Origin: Variovorax sp. PBL-E5 | Lineage (GTDB): Bacteria > Pseudomonadota > Gammaproteobacteria > Burkholderiales > Burkholderiaceae_C | Assembly: GCF_901827185.1 (NCBI RefSeq) | Contig: NZ_LR594671.1 | Span: 4,490,001-4,554,000 of the forward strand | Reading direction: 5' to 3' | DNA length: 64,000 nt | Part shown: piece by piece, positions 1 through 7,977 of the stretch | Layout of the letters: each line of letters opens with the position of its first letter | Numbering within the stretch: position 1 is the stretch's first letter | Translations under genes and position numbers: made by a program | Notes under the pieces: generated by a model | The model's input: the letters and a program-made list of their open reading frames with translations, nothing else | The model's database searches: none | What the model was told of the DNA's origin: nothing

Positions 1-1341
1 GGGTCGGTCACCGGCTCGGCGATCACCGGCCTCGACCGCGCGCTCGAAACGCTGAAGATCGTCGCCGTCATCGGCGGCATCGTGCTCGGCGGCCGGCTGG
101 CGCTGCGCCCGCTCCTGCGCTGGATCGCACGCAGCAACACGCCCGAGATCTTCACCGCCGCCTCGCTGTTGCTGGTGGTGGCGATCGCGGCGCTGATGCA
201 GTTCATCGGTCTCTCGATGGCGCTGGGCGCCTTCCTCGCCGGCGTGCTGCTGGCCGAGAGCGAATACCGGCGCGAACTCGAAACCGACATCGAGCCCTTC
301 AAGGGCTTGCTGCTCGGCCTCTTCTTCATCGCGGTCGGCATGAGCATCGACTTCGGTGTGCTGCTCCGGCAGCCGGGCCTGATGGTGATGGTGGTGATCG
401 GCTTCATGCTGTTCAAGTTCGTCGTCATCTACGCCATCGCCAAGGTGATGGGCCTGCCCTACCAGGAGCGGCCGGTGTTCACGCTGCTGCTGGCGCAGGG
501 CGGCGAGTTCGCCTTCGTCGTGTTCCAGGCCGCCGGCCCCGAGGTGCTGCCGCCCGGTGTCGCCTCGTTCCTGATCGGTGCGGTGGCGCTGTCGATGCTG
601 GTCTCGCCGCTCTTGCTGGTGGTGATCGACAAATGGATCCTGCCGCACTACAGCGCGCACCATGTCGTGACGATGGAAGAGATCTCGGAGCAGCAGGACG
701 CCAAGGTCGTGATCTGCGGTTTCGGCCGCTACGGCCAGATCGTCGGCCGCATGCTGGGCTCGCAAGGCATGCAGGTCACGGTGCTCGACCACGATCCGGA
801 CACCATCGAGTCGCTGCGCGCATTCGGCTTTCGCGTGTTCTACGGCGATGCCACGCGGCTCGACCTGCTGCGCACCGCCGGCGCCGGCACGGCCAAGGTG
901 CTGGTGGTCGCGGTCGACGACATCGAGCAGTCGCTGGCCATCGTCGACCTCGCGCGCGAGCATTTCCCCGACGCGAAGATCGTCGCGCGCGCACGCAATG
1001 TCGGGCACCTCTACCAGCTGCTCGACCGCAACGTGGAGTACGTCGAGCGCGAGCTGTTCGAATCCTCGTTGCGCAGCGCGCGCTCGGTGCTCGAGGTGCT
1101 GGGCTGGCCGGCGCACGAGGCGCGTCAGGCCGCGATGCGCTTTCGCGTGCGCAACATCCAGCTCATGCGCGAGATCTATCCGCACTACAAGGACCGCGCG
1201 AAGGTCATCGCGGTGGCCAAGGAAGGACGCCAGCAGTTCCAGGAGCAGATCTCGCGCGAGCGCGCGGAGCGCAAGGAGCGCGCGGGCCGCGACTGGGACC
1301 GGCTCGAGGAGGAGCGGATCGAGGAAGAGCAGATCCCCTGA
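1..1341 (+). CDS. kefC: Kef-type K+/H+ antiporter (CPA2) with RCK domain, 5'-partial
   Basis: The frame is open from the first base, so the N-terminus lies upstream; 446 residues are visible. The first ~210 are strongly hydrophobic, in repeated membrane-length segments with acidic residues, as in the transport half of CPA2 exchangers. A Rossmann/TrkA-N (RCK) domain follows, with its glycine motif (CGFGRYGQ) near residues 239-246 and the acidic strand end VLDHDPD just after. The last ~60 residues are a highly charged tail rich in Arg and Glu. KefB/KefC proteins are inner-membrane potassium-efflux systems gated through the RCK domain and protect the cytoplasm from electrophiles. A YbaL-like relative is an alternative. 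No KefG/KefF partner is visible. Confidence 0.88.
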   Translation, partial: GSVTGSAITGLDRALETLKIVAVIGGIVLGGRLALRPLLRWIARSNTPEIFTAASLLLVVAIAALMQFIGLSMALGAFLAGVLLAESEYRRELETDIEPFKGLLLGLFFIAVGMSIDFGVLLRQPGLMVMVVIGFMLFKFVVIYAIAKVMGLPYQERPVFTLLLAQGGEFAFVVFQAAGPEVLPPGVASFLIGAVALSMLVSPLLLVVIDKWILPHYSAHHVVTMEEISEQQDAKVVICGFGRYGQIVGRMLGSQGMQVTVLDHDPDTIESLRAFGFRVFYGDATRLDLLRTAGAGTAKVLVVAVDDIEQSLAIVDLAREHFPDAKIVARARNVGHLYQLLDRNVEYVERELFESSLRSARSVLEVLGWPAHEARQAAMRFRVRNIQLMREIYPHYKDRAKVIAVAKEGRQQFQEQISRERAERKERAGRDWDRLEEERIEEEQIP

Positions 1342-1345
1342 GGCC

Positions 1346-1460
1346 TTGTCTTGCTCCCTCTCCCTCTGGGAGAGGGTTGGGGTGAGGGCGCCCGGGCCTT
1401 TGCCTTGCGCGTTGCGTTTGATCGAAGGCCGGAGCCGGGACTCGCCCCGGCGGGCGACTC
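1346..1460 (+). repeat. Dispersed ~115-bp repeat, copy A
   Basis: This starts just after the kefC stop with a C/T-rich then G-rich hairpin (CTCCCTCTCCCTCTGGGAG) and continues through GCGTTGCGTTTGATC and CGCCCCGGCG. A second copy in opposite orientation lies at about 3400-3516, and its hairpin end recurs twice at 56112-56218. It sits between convergent genes, so it could act as a bidirectional terminator or be a REP/MITE-like element. Confidence 0.8.
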
Positions 1461-1461
1461 A

Positions 1462-1485
1462 CTTCTTTTGTCTCGCCAAAAGAAG
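1462..1485. repeat. Perfect 9-bp inverted repeat, loop 6 nt
   Basis: CTTCTTTTG and CAAAAGAAG pair perfectly around TCTCGC. It lies between the convergent ends of kefC and the DoxX gene, directly after repeat copy A. A terminator-like role is plausible, although no long T-run follows on the plus strand. Confidence 0.6.
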
Positions 1486-1519
1486 CGACGCCGCCAGCGT
1501 GCCGGATGCAAGACAGCCT

Positions 1520-1903
1520 TTAGACGGCAGGAGTCGTGTCAGTCATCCCTGAGTCGGAGAGCCGCTTGCGCCAGGTAATCCAGCCGACGAAAATCGAAAG
1601 TGCCGCCGCGACGAAAGGGGGCGCCGCGTGCCCATATTCGCCGTGGATCGTGACGGTCCCGAGTGCCGCCAACATGACAGCGCAGCCGAGCGCGGAGCCC
1701 AGGAGGCGGCTCGGTGCCCTGGCCAGCAGAATGGCGGTAGTGAGTTCCAGTGACCCGGTCACAAAATGGAACCAATGCGGATATCCCCACCTCAGGTATT
1801 CCTCGTCGATAGATTGCGGGGCAAAAATATTACTGAGTGACCCCACGACGAAAAACGCGGCGAGAGCCAGGGGTAGGACTTGGCGCCAAGTAGTCTTAGA
1901 CAT
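1520..1903 (-). CDS. DoxX-like small membrane protein
   Basis: The product is 127 aa with about four hydrophobic segments (roughly residues 7-27, 46-64, 69-88 and 96-112), the size and layout of DoxX/DUF4345-like inner-membrane proteins. The longer open frame to 2101 overlaps the upstream gene; I chose the ATG at 1903 because AAGGA precedes it at good spacing. Its start is 17 nt from the stop of the NmrA gene, so the two are probably co-transcribed. DoxX-like proteins often sit beside redox or stress genes and are thought to join redox complexes, but no biochemical role can be read from this sequence. Confidence 0.7.
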   Translation of the reverse strand: MSKTTWRQVLPLALAAFFVVGSLSNIFAPQSIDEEYLRWGYPHWFHFVTGSLELTTAILLARAPSRLLGSALGCAVMLAALGTVTIHGEYGHAAPPFVAAALSIFVGWITWRKRLSDSGMTDTTPAV

Positions 1904-1920
1904 TGATCGGTCCTTCGGAA

Positions 1921-2793
1921 CTACTTCGTGGTGGCGTTCTTTGCCGCCGCGAAGACATCGCCGGGTGATGTCGTGCCCGCGACGTGCTCCGTACCTTCGA
2001 CCCCGACGTCCATCCAGCCCGAGTTGATCGCCTCGTACATCGCTTCGGCCTGTCCTGTCTGTCCCTTCGGGATGCCAAACTGCTCGAATGCTGCCGACCA
2101 CCCGGTCCGCGGAACGGCAAAGGCTTTGACGTCGCGCTGAAGGACCTTCCCCAATTGCGCGGCGACTTCATCGGCGCTGACCATCGAACCGAGCTCGATG
2201 ACTCGCTGCCCCGACCACGCCGGCCCGGTCAGGAGCGTCGCCACTTCGGCGCCGATGTCGTTGGTCGCGACCATGGTTGATTTTCGGTTGGTCGGGTTGT
2301 AGAAGACGGGGAGCGTGCCGGCCTGGGCGACATGCAGGCCGAAAAGAAAGTTTTCGAAAAAGCCGCCAGCGCGCACGAAGGCGATTGGCGATGTCAGATT
2401 GCGAAAGCCGCGCTCCAGCAACGACAGCGCCGTGATCATCCCCAGCCCGTGGGATTTGTGCGCCCCCATCGACGACAACGCGACGACGCGCGGCGGCGCG
2501 GCCTCGGTCAGCGCCTTGGCGAAGTTTGCAATGACGCCCTTGGCTTCCTTGAAATCCGGCGAAGGGGCCCAAACGGCCGGCAACATGACAAACACGCCGT
2601 CGACGCCATCGAGCGCCCGCGCAATGGCGTCCGCATCGTTCCAATCGCCGGCAACCAGTTCGACGCCCTGGGCCGCCCAACTGGCCGCCTTTGCGCGGTC
2701 GCGAACCAGCGCGCGTACTGCCTTGCCCTGCGCCAACAAATGCCTTGCCGTCGAGCCGCCGACTTGTCCCGTAATTCCCATGACTAAAAACAT
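1921..2793 (-). CDS. NmrA/YtfG-like NAD(P)-binding protein
   Basis: The product is 290 aa. It opens with a Rossmann glycine motif (GITGQVGG, residues 6-13) and a VRALVRDR strand typical of atypical SDRs that bind NADP. It keeps the PRVVALSSMGAH and RAGGFFENF segments seen in NmrA-like and quinone-oxidoreductase-like (QOR2/YtfG) proteins. It lacks the YxxxK motif of classical SDRs, as usual for NmrA-like members, which act as redox sensors or small reductases. It is divergent from an HxlR regulator and heads a two-gene unit with the DoxX gene. That layout suggests an HxlR-controlled response to quinones or other electrophiles, which is an inference. Confidence 0.82.
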   Translation of the reverse strand: MFLVMGITGQVGGSTARHLLAQGKAVRALVRDRAKAASWAAQGVELVAGDWNDADAIARALDGVDGVFVMLPAVWAPSPDFKEAKGVIANFAKALTEAAPPRVVALSSMGAHKSHGLGMITALSLLERGFRNLTSPIAFVRAGGFFENFLFGLHVAQAGTLPVFYNPTNRKSTMVATNDIGAEVATLLTGPAWSGQRVIELGSMVSADEVAAQLGKVLQRDVKAFAVPRTGWSAAFEQFGIPKGQTGQAEAMYEAINSGWMDVGVEGTEHVAGTTSPGDVFAAAKNATTK

Positions 2794-2830
2794 GCGTGTT
2801 CTCCTGACCCATAGGGTCTACAATTGAGGG

Positions 2831-2851
2831 AAGGTCTACTGTAGAGACCTT
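2831..2851. promoter_or_regulatory. Candidate HxlR operator (inverted repeat)
   Basis: AAGGTCT and AGACCTT flank a 7-nt core that itself contains CTAC-T-GTAG. A further GTCTAC half-site lies at about 2815-2820. It is centred in the 115-bp divergent gap between the NmrA gene and the HxlR gene, where an autoregulated operator would be expected. Confidence 0.55.
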
Positions 2852-2908
2852 GGTCCTGCGTCACAAGGAGGCAGTTTCAAGTAACCAGGAGAGGCGAGGG
2901 GAACCCGG

Positions 2909-3376
2909 ATGAGCACCGCATCGAGCGCGATCGAAAGATTCAGCCGTTTTCAAACGGACGACGCCCAGTCGGTTGACGCAGTGCACTGCCCAGTGCGAGA
3001 CGTGCTCGACCGCATCGGCGACAAATGGAGCATCCTGATGATCATGACCCTCGCGACGCGGTCGCAGCGCTTCAGCGAGCTTCACCGCGCCGTACGCGAC
3101 ATTTCCAAGCGCATGCTCACCCAGACCCTGCGCGATCTGGAACGCGACGGACTGATTACCCGTCACGTCTTTCCCACCAAGCCCCCGAGTGTTGAATATC
3201 GTCTGACCCCTCTAGGCCAATCGCTACTGGACCCGATGGCGGGTCTGATCGATTGGGCCGACCGTCGTTATTCCGATATCCATGACGCGCGTGCCCGCTT
3301 TGACGGCGCGCCGCGGGATGTACCGCGTTCGGTTGTTCGCGGGTCTGCTGGGCGCTTCGCGGACGGCGCTCCATAG
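2909..3376 (+). CDS. HxlR-family transcriptional regulator
   Basis: The product is 155 aa. The winged-helix HxlR core is clear: C27[14 protein letters not shown], then [25 protein letters not shown] for the recognition region, then [16 protein letters not shown]. The cysteine just before the first helix is conserved in redox-sensing relatives such as HypR and QorR, where its oxidation changes DNA binding. A GGAG/GAGG-type ribosome site precedes the ATG. It is divergent from the NmrA-DoxX pair and probably represses it. QorR controlling a quinone oxidoreductase is the closest known logic. The ~25-residue C-terminal tail looks unstructured. Confidence 0.88.
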   Translation: MSTASSAIERFSRFQTDDAQSVDAVHCPVRDVLDRIGDKWSILMIMTLATRSQRFSELHRAVRDISKRMLTQTLRDLERDGLITRHVFPTKPPSVEYRLTPLGQSLLDPMAGLIDWADRRYSDIHDARARFDGAPRDVPRSVVRGSAGRFADGAP

Positions 3377-3399
3377 TCCGAGCGAATCGAAGTCGTCGA

Positions 3400-3516
3400 T
3401 AAGAGCGGAGGTCGCCGGGGCGAATTCCCGGCCAACGGCCTCTGATCAAACGCAACGCACAGTTCAAAGGCCCGAAAGCCCCCTCCCAACCCACCCCCAG
3501 AGGGGGAGGGAGCAAG
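3400..3516 (-). repeat. Dispersed ~115-bp repeat, copy B (inverted relative to A)
   Basis: Read on the minus strand, this follows copy A closely: TTGCTCCCTCCCCCTCTGGG, then GGGCCTTTG, GTGCGTTGCGTTTGATC and CGCCCCGGCGAC. It lies between the convergent ends of the HxlR gene and the amidohydrolase gene. Copies A and B face each other across the DoxX/NmrA/HxlR module. Confidence 0.8.
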
Positions 3517-3521
3517 AGAAA

Positions 3522-4391
3522 TCACTGCGAATCCAGCTTCAGCAACCGCACCGCATTGCCCTTCAGAATGCCCGGCACAACCTCCGGCCTGAAGCCCGCG
3601 TCCTCGAAATCCTTGAGCCAGCGATCCGGCGTGATCAGCGGGTAGTCGCTCGCGAACAGCACGCGGTCCTTCAGCAGCGTATTGGCGTACTGCACCAGTT
3701 GCTTCGGAAAATACTTCGGGCTCCAGCCCGACAGGTCGATCCACACATTGGGCTTGTGCGTGGCGACCGACAGCGCCTCGTCCTGCCACGGGAAGCTCGG
3801 ATGCGCCATCACGATCTGCATGTCGGGAAAGTCGATCGCAACGTCATCGAGGTGCATCGGATTGCTGTACTCCAGCCGGAGACCGCCGCCGCAGCGCATG
3901 CCCGAGCCGATGCCGCTGTGGCCGGTGTGGAACACGGCCGGCAAAGCGTATTCGTTGATCACCTCGTAGATCGGCCACGCCATCCGGTCGTAGGGATGAA
4001 AGCCCTGCACCGTCGGATGGAACTTGAAGCCCTTCACACCGTGCTCCTCGATCAGCCGCCGCGCCTCGCGCGCGCCCATCTTTCCCTTGTGCGGATCGAT
4101 GCTGGCAAAGGCAATCATGATGTCGCTGTTCTTCTGCGCCGCCTCGGCGATCTCCTCGTTCGGGATCCGGCGCCGGCCCATGTTCGACTCGGCATCGACC
4201 ATGAACATCACCAGCCCGATCCTGCGTTCGCGGTAGTAGTCGATGCTCTCCTGGATGGTCGGGCGGCGGCCCGACTTGAAGTACTTGTCGGCCGCGCGGT
4301 CGTACTCCTCACCATAGTTGTCGAAGGGATTCCAGCAGCTCACCTCGGCATGCGTGTGGGTGTCGATCGCGATCAGGTTCTGGTGGTCCAT
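3522..4391 (-). CDS. Amidohydrolase-2 family metal-dependent hydrolase/decarboxylase
   Basis: The product is 289 aa, typical for the amidohydro_2 TIM-barrel family. Visible motifs are IDTHTH at the end of strand 1 (residues 9-13), GFKFHP, FHTGH, MAHPSFPW and FASDYP near the C-terminus. Together these match the zinc-binding HxH, His, His and Asp set of ACMSD-like decarboxylases and 2-pyrone/lactone hydrolases. Its start is divergent from the crotonase gene with 116 nt between, so it may share the control of the hydroxycinnamate operon. Related enzymes act on aromatic acids or ring-cleavage products; the substrate cannot be told from the sequence. Confidence 0.82.
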   Translation of the reverse strand: MDHQNLIAIDTHTHAEVSCWNPFDNYGEEYDRAADKYFKSGRRPTIQESIDYYRERRIGLVMFMVDAESNMGRRRIPNEEIAEAAQKNSDIMIAFASIDPHKGKMGAREARRLIEEHGVKGFKFHPTVQGFHPYDRMAWPIYEVINEYALPAVFHTGHSGIGSGMRCGGGLRLEYSNPMHLDDVAIDFPDMQIVMAHPSFPWQDEALSVATHKPNVWIDLSGWSPKYFPKQLVQYANTLLKDRVLFASDYPLITPDRWLKDFEDAGFRPEVVPGILKGNAVRLLKLDSQ

Positions 4392-4461
4392 GGCGTGTCT
4401 TCCGAAAAGGTTGTCGACTAAGGGTAAATCCGCATGCCAGCGGCTTCACTCCAGCTTGAAT

Positions 4462-4480
4462 TGGTTATTTTTCATAACCA
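4462..4480. promoter_or_regulatory. Candidate MarR operator in divergent promoter
   Basis: TGGTTAT and ATAACCA form a perfect 7-bp inverted repeat around TTTTC, 28 nt before the crotonase ATG. It is the only strong palindrome in the divergent gap and an AT-rich island in GC-rich DNA. The MarR-family gene at 16326 at the end of the same run is the natural candidate to bind here, as CouR/FerR-type MarR regulators do at hydroxycinnamate promoters. The link is inferred. Confidence 0.55.
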
Positions 4481-4507
4481 TAATCCATCAAGCCCCGGAA
4501 AGCAATC

Positions 4508-5281
4508 ATGACCCACACCGACATCCAGCTCGAACTCAGGGGCGACATCGCGATCGTCCGTCTCGCACGTGCCGGCAAGCGCAATGCGCTGTCCGACGCG
4601 CTCATCCTCGCGCTGCGCGACACCTTCCAGAATCTGCCCGACACCGTGCGCGCCGCGGTGATCGACGGCGAGGGCCCGCACTTCTGCGCCGGCCTCGATC
4701 TGTCGGAACTGAAGGAGCGCGATGCCGGCCAGGGCCTGCACCACTCGCGCATGTGGCATGCGGCGCTCGACCACGTGCAGCAGGGCCCGGTGCCGGTGAT
4801 CGCGGCGCTGCACGGCGCGGTGGTCGGCGGCGGCCTCGAACTGGCGAGCGCCTGCCACATCCGCGTGGCCGACACCACCACCTTCTATGCGCTGCCCGAA
4901 GGCTCGCGCGGCATCTTCGTCGGCGGCGGCGGCTCGGTGCGCATCCCCAAGCTGATCGGCGTCGCGCGCATGACCGACATGATGCTGACCGGCCGCGTCT
5001 ACAACGCCGAGGACGGCGAGCGCGCCGGCTTCGCGCAGTATCTGGTGCCCGAAGGCACCGCCTTCGACCGCGCCATCGAACTCGCGCAGCGCATCGCGAC
5101 CAACGCGCCGCTGACCAACTACGCACTGATGCACGCGCTGCCGCGCATCGCCGAACAGCCGGCCGATCACGGCTTCTTCACCGAGGCGCTGATCTCCGGC
5201 ATCGCGCAGAGCGCGCCCGAAGCCAAGGAACGCGTGCGCGATTTCCTCGAGGGACGCGCAGGCAAGGTCACCAAGGGATGA
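4508..5281 (+). CDS. Enoyl-CoA hydratase/isomerase (crotonase) family protein
   Basis: The product is 257 aa, a normal length for crotonases. The oxyanion-hole segments HFCAGLDL (59-66) and GAVVGGGLE (103-111) are present. Both catalytic-type glutamates are kept, E111 and E131, 20 residues apart as in classical enoyl-CoA hydratase. It is the first gene of the run and overlaps the ligase gene by ATGA. The product should add water to an enoyl-CoA such as feruloyl- or coumaroyl-CoA. Whether it then cleaves the chain, as a hydroxycinnamoyl-CoA hydratase-lyase would, or hands the 3-hydroxyacyl-CoA to the SDR cannot be decided here. The SDR and acyl-CoA dehydrogenase in the run favour the second. 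Confidence 0.88.
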   Translation: MTHTDIQLELRGDIAIVRLARAGKRNALSDALILALRDTFQNLPDTVRAAVIDGEGPHFCAGLDLSELKERDAGQGLHHSRMWHAALDHVQQGPVPVIAALHGAVVGGGLELASACHIRVADTTTFYALPEGSRGIFVGGGGSVRIPKLIGVARMTDMMLTGRVYNAEDGERAGFAQYLVPEGTAFDRAIELAQRIATNAPLTNYALMHALPRIAEQPADHGFFTEALISGIAQSAPEAKERVRDFLEGRAGKVTKG

Positions 5282-7131
5282 GCTCGATCAAGTACCGGCC
5301 GCTCGCCTTCGGCGTGACGCGCGCCGTGCTGCGCGAAGGCGCGCCCGGCGTGCGCTACCTGCAAGCCGAGATCGCGCTCGCGCCCTACGGCGATCGCATG
5401 ACGGACCGCCTCGCGCACTGGGCCGAAGTCGCGCCCGACCGCACCTTCATCGCGCGCCGCGAACGCAGGCCCGACGGCAGCACCGGCGACTGGCTGCGCC
5501 TGAGTTACGCCGATGCCTTGAAGCAGGCGCGCAGCATCGCGCAGGCCCTGCTCGACCGCAAACTGAGCGCCGAACGCCCGGTCGCGATCCTGAGCGAGAA
5601 CGGCATCGAGCATGCCTTGATCGCACTCGGCTGCCTCTACGCCGGCGTGCCCTTCTGCCCGGTGTCGCCGCCCTACTCGATCGTGAGCCAGGACTTCGAG
5701 AAACTGCGCCACGTGCTGGACACGCTCACGCCCGGCCTGGTGTTCGCCGCCGACGCGGGACGCTTCGCGCGCGCCATCGCCGCCGCGGTGCCGGCCGACG
5801 TCGAGGTCGTGATCGCCGAGGGCCGGCTCGAAGGCCGCGCGACGACCTCCTTCGCCGAACTCGCCGCCACGCCGGCCACGCCCGCGGTCGATGCCGCGAT
5901 GCGCGCCACCGGCCCCGACACCATCACCAAGTTCCTCTTCACCTCGGGCTCGACCAAGCTGCCCAAGGCAGTGATCAACACCCACCGCATGTGGTGCGCC
6001 AACCAGCAGCAATTGCGGCATTCGATTCCCGCACTGGGCGACGAGCCGCCAGTGCTGGTCGACTGGCTGCCGTGGAACCACACCTTCGGCGGCAATCACA
6101 ACGTCGGCATCGTGCTCGACAACGGCGGCACGCTCTACATCGACGACGGCAAGCCGACGCCCGCGGGCATGGCCGAGACGCTGCGCAACCTGCGCGAGAT
6201 CGCGCCCACCATCTACTTCAACGTGCCGACCGGCTTCGAGGCGATCGCGCAGGCGATGGAAACCGACGAGGTGCTGCGCCGCAACCTGCTGTCGCGCGTG
6301 AAGATGTTCTTCTATTCCGGCGCCGCGCTCTCGCAGCCGGTGTGGGACAGCCTGCACCGCACGCAGGAGCGCGAGGTCGGCGAGCGCATCGTGATGGGCA
6401 CCGGCCTCGGCATGACCGAGTCCGGCCCGTTCGCGCTCTACATCACCAGCCCCGACGTGAAGTCCGGCGACATCGGCCTGCCGGCCCCCGGCATCGAGAT
6501 CAAGCTGATCGAGGTCGACGGCAAGACCGAGGTGCGCTATCGCGGCCCCAACATCACGCCCGGCTATTGGCGCGCACCCGAGGCCACGGCCGAAGCCTTC
6601 GACGAGGAAGGCTTCTTCGCGACCGGCGACGCGGTGACGTGGATCGACGAGGCCGACATCCATCGCGGCCTGCGCTTCGACGGCCGCATCGCCGAAGACT
6701 TCAAGCTCGCGACCGGCACCTTCGTCAGCGTCGGCCCGCTGCGCGCGAAGATCATCGCGGCCGGCGCGCCCTACATCCAGGACGTGGTGCTGACCGGCAT
6801 CAACCTGAAGGAAGTCGGGGCGCTGATCTTCCCGACGCAGAAGGTGCGCGCCCTCGCCGGCCTCGCGCCCGATGCCACGCTGCGCGAGGTGCTGGCCAGC
6901 GCTCCCGTGCGTGCCCATTTCCAGCAAGTGCTCGACACGCTGGCCGCCGCCAGCACCGGCAGCGCCAACCGCATCGCGCGCGCGCATCTCGTGAGTGAGG
7001 CGCCATCGATCGACAAGGGCGAGGTGACCGACAAGGGCTCGATCAACCAGCGCGCGGTGCTCAGGCACCGCGCCGCCGAGGTCGATGCGCTGCATGCCGG
7101 CACGCTGCCTTTCATCCTGCAGCCCCGATAG
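5278..7131 (+). CDS. fcs: Feruloyl-CoA synthetase-like AMP-forming ligase
   Basis: The product is 617 aa. I chose the ATG that overlaps the crotonase stop (ATGA); an open frame extends further upstream but lies over the crotonase gene. The N-terminus (RPLAFG, YLQAEIALAPYGDRMTDRL) is characteristic of bacterial feruloyl-CoA synthases. The adenylation motif is FTSGSTKLPKAV (about 222-233), with Lys where most family members have Gly. MGTGLGMTESGP and the C-terminal DKGEVTDKGSINQ segment, with the catalytic-type lysines, follow. The expected reaction is ATP-dependent CoA thioester formation on a hydroxycinnamic or related aryl-propenoic acid in the cytoplasm, the entry step for the neighbouring crotonase. 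Confidence 0.85.
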   Translation: MSSIKYRPLAFGVTRAVLREGAPGVRYLQAEIALAPYGDRMTDRLAHWAEVAPDRTFIARRERRPDGSTGDWLRLSYADALKQARSIAQALLDRKLSAERPVAILSENGIEHALIALGCLYAGVPFCPVSPPYSIVSQDFEKLRHVLDTLTPGLVFAADAGRFARAIAAAVPADVEVVIAEGRLEGRATTSFAELAATPATPAVDAAMRATGPDTITKFLFTSGSTKLPKAVINTHRMWCANQQQLRHSIPALGDEPPVLVDWLPWNHTFGGNHNVGIVLDNGGTLYIDDGKPTPAGMAETLRNLREIAPTIYFNVPTGFEAIAQAMETDEVLRRNLLSRVKMFFYSGAALSQPVWDSLHRTQEREVGERIVMGTGLGMTESGPFALYITSPDVKSGDIGLPAPGIEIKLIEVDGKTEVRYRGPNITPGYWRAPEATAEAFDEEGFFATGDAVTWIDEADIHRGLRFDGRIAEDFKLATGTFVSVGPLRAKIIAAGAPYIQDVVLTGINLKEVGALIFPTQKVRALAGLAPDATLREVLASAPVRAHFQQVLDTLAAASTGSANRIARAHLVSEAPSIDKGEVTDKGSINQRAVLRHRAAEVDALHAGTLPFILQPR

Positions 7132-7153
7132 ACACGGACCCGAGGAGACAAGC

Positions 7154-7918
7154 ATGAAGATCGAAGCACAGCCCGCGCTCGTGACCGGCGGCGCATCCGG
7201 CCTCGGCGAGGCCACGGCGCGCGAACTGGCAAGGCTCGGCGCGCGCGTCGCGGTGCTCGATGTCAACGCCGCCCAGGCCGAGAAGGTCGCCGCCGAGATC
7301 GGCGGCATCGCCTGCGTCTGCGACATCACGAATGCAGACAGCGTCAACGCCGCGCTCGACAAGGCGGCCGCGGCGCACGGCCCCGCGCGCATCCTGATGA
7401 ACGTCGCCGGTATCGGCAGCGCCAAGCGCATCGTCGGCAAGGACGGCAGCCCGGCGCCGCTGGAAGACTTCGTGCGCGTCGTCCACGTCAACCTGGTCGG
7501 CGCCTACAACATGGCGCGGCTCTATGCGGCGCGCTGCGTCAAGCTCGATCCGCTTGAGGGTGGCGAACGCGGCGTGATGATGTTCACCGCCTCGGTCGCG
7601 GCCTTCGATGGCCAGGTCGGCCAGCAGGCCTACAGCGCGTCGAAGGGCGGCCTGGTCGGCATGACGCTGCCGATGGCGCGCGACCTCGCGCAGCACGGCA
7701 TCCGCGTCTGCACGATCGCGCCCGGCCTGTTCGCGACGCCGCTGCTCAAGGAATTGCCCGAGGCCGTGCAGCAATCGCTGGCGGCGTCGATCCCGTTCCC
7801 GCCGCGCCTGGGCAAGCCTTCCGAATTCGCCGAGCTGGCTTGCCAGATCGTGACCAACGGCCACCTCAACGGCGAGGTGATCCGGCTCGACGGCGCCTTG
7901 CGGATGGCGCCGCGCTGA
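7154..7918 (+). CDS. SDR 3-hydroxyacyl-CoA dehydrogenase (HSD10-like)
   Basis: The product is 254 aa, starting at the ATG with GAGGAGA upstream. It has TGGASGLG (11-18), acidic D36 for NAD preference, NVAG (83-86), catalytic S147, Y160 and K164 (YSASK). An insertion-bearing region around 128-140 and the ending [13 protein letters not shown] resemble type II 3-hydroxyacyl-CoA dehydrogenases. It lies between the ligase and transporter genes. It most likely oxidises the 3-hydroxyacyl-CoA made by the crotonase. No thiolase or thioester hydrolase is present in this run, so chain cleavage would need an enzyme encoded elsewhere. Confidence 0.82.
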   Translation: MKIEAQPALVTGGASGLGEATARELARLGARVAVLDVNAAQAEKVAAEIGGIACVCDITNADSVNAALDKAAAAHGPARILMNVAGIGSAKRIVGKDGSPAPLEDFVRVVHVNLVGAYNMARLYAARCVKLDPLEGGERGVMMFTASVAAFDGQVGQQAYSASKGGLVGMTLPMARDLAQHGIRVCTIAPGLFATPLLKELPEAVQQSLAASIPFPPRLGKPSEFAELACQIVTNGHLNGEVIRLDGALRMAPR

Positions 7919-7977
7919 GCCGGCGCGGCCGATAGAGCGCACCCCTTTCCCGTTCGCCCCTCCTGGAGACAAGCCTC

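Noticed and set aside
4508..5281. Naming the crotonase as feruloyl-CoA hydratase-lyase (Ech)
   Set aside because: Both catalytic glutamates are present, but nothing visible separates the lyase from an ordinary enoyl-CoA hydratase, and no vanillin dehydrogenase is nearby.
5167..7491. 774-residue open frame on the minus strand opposite the CoA ligase
   Set aside because: It is a shadow of the real genes: low-complexity Arg/Gly/Ala/His-rich translation without motifs, caused by high GC at third positions.
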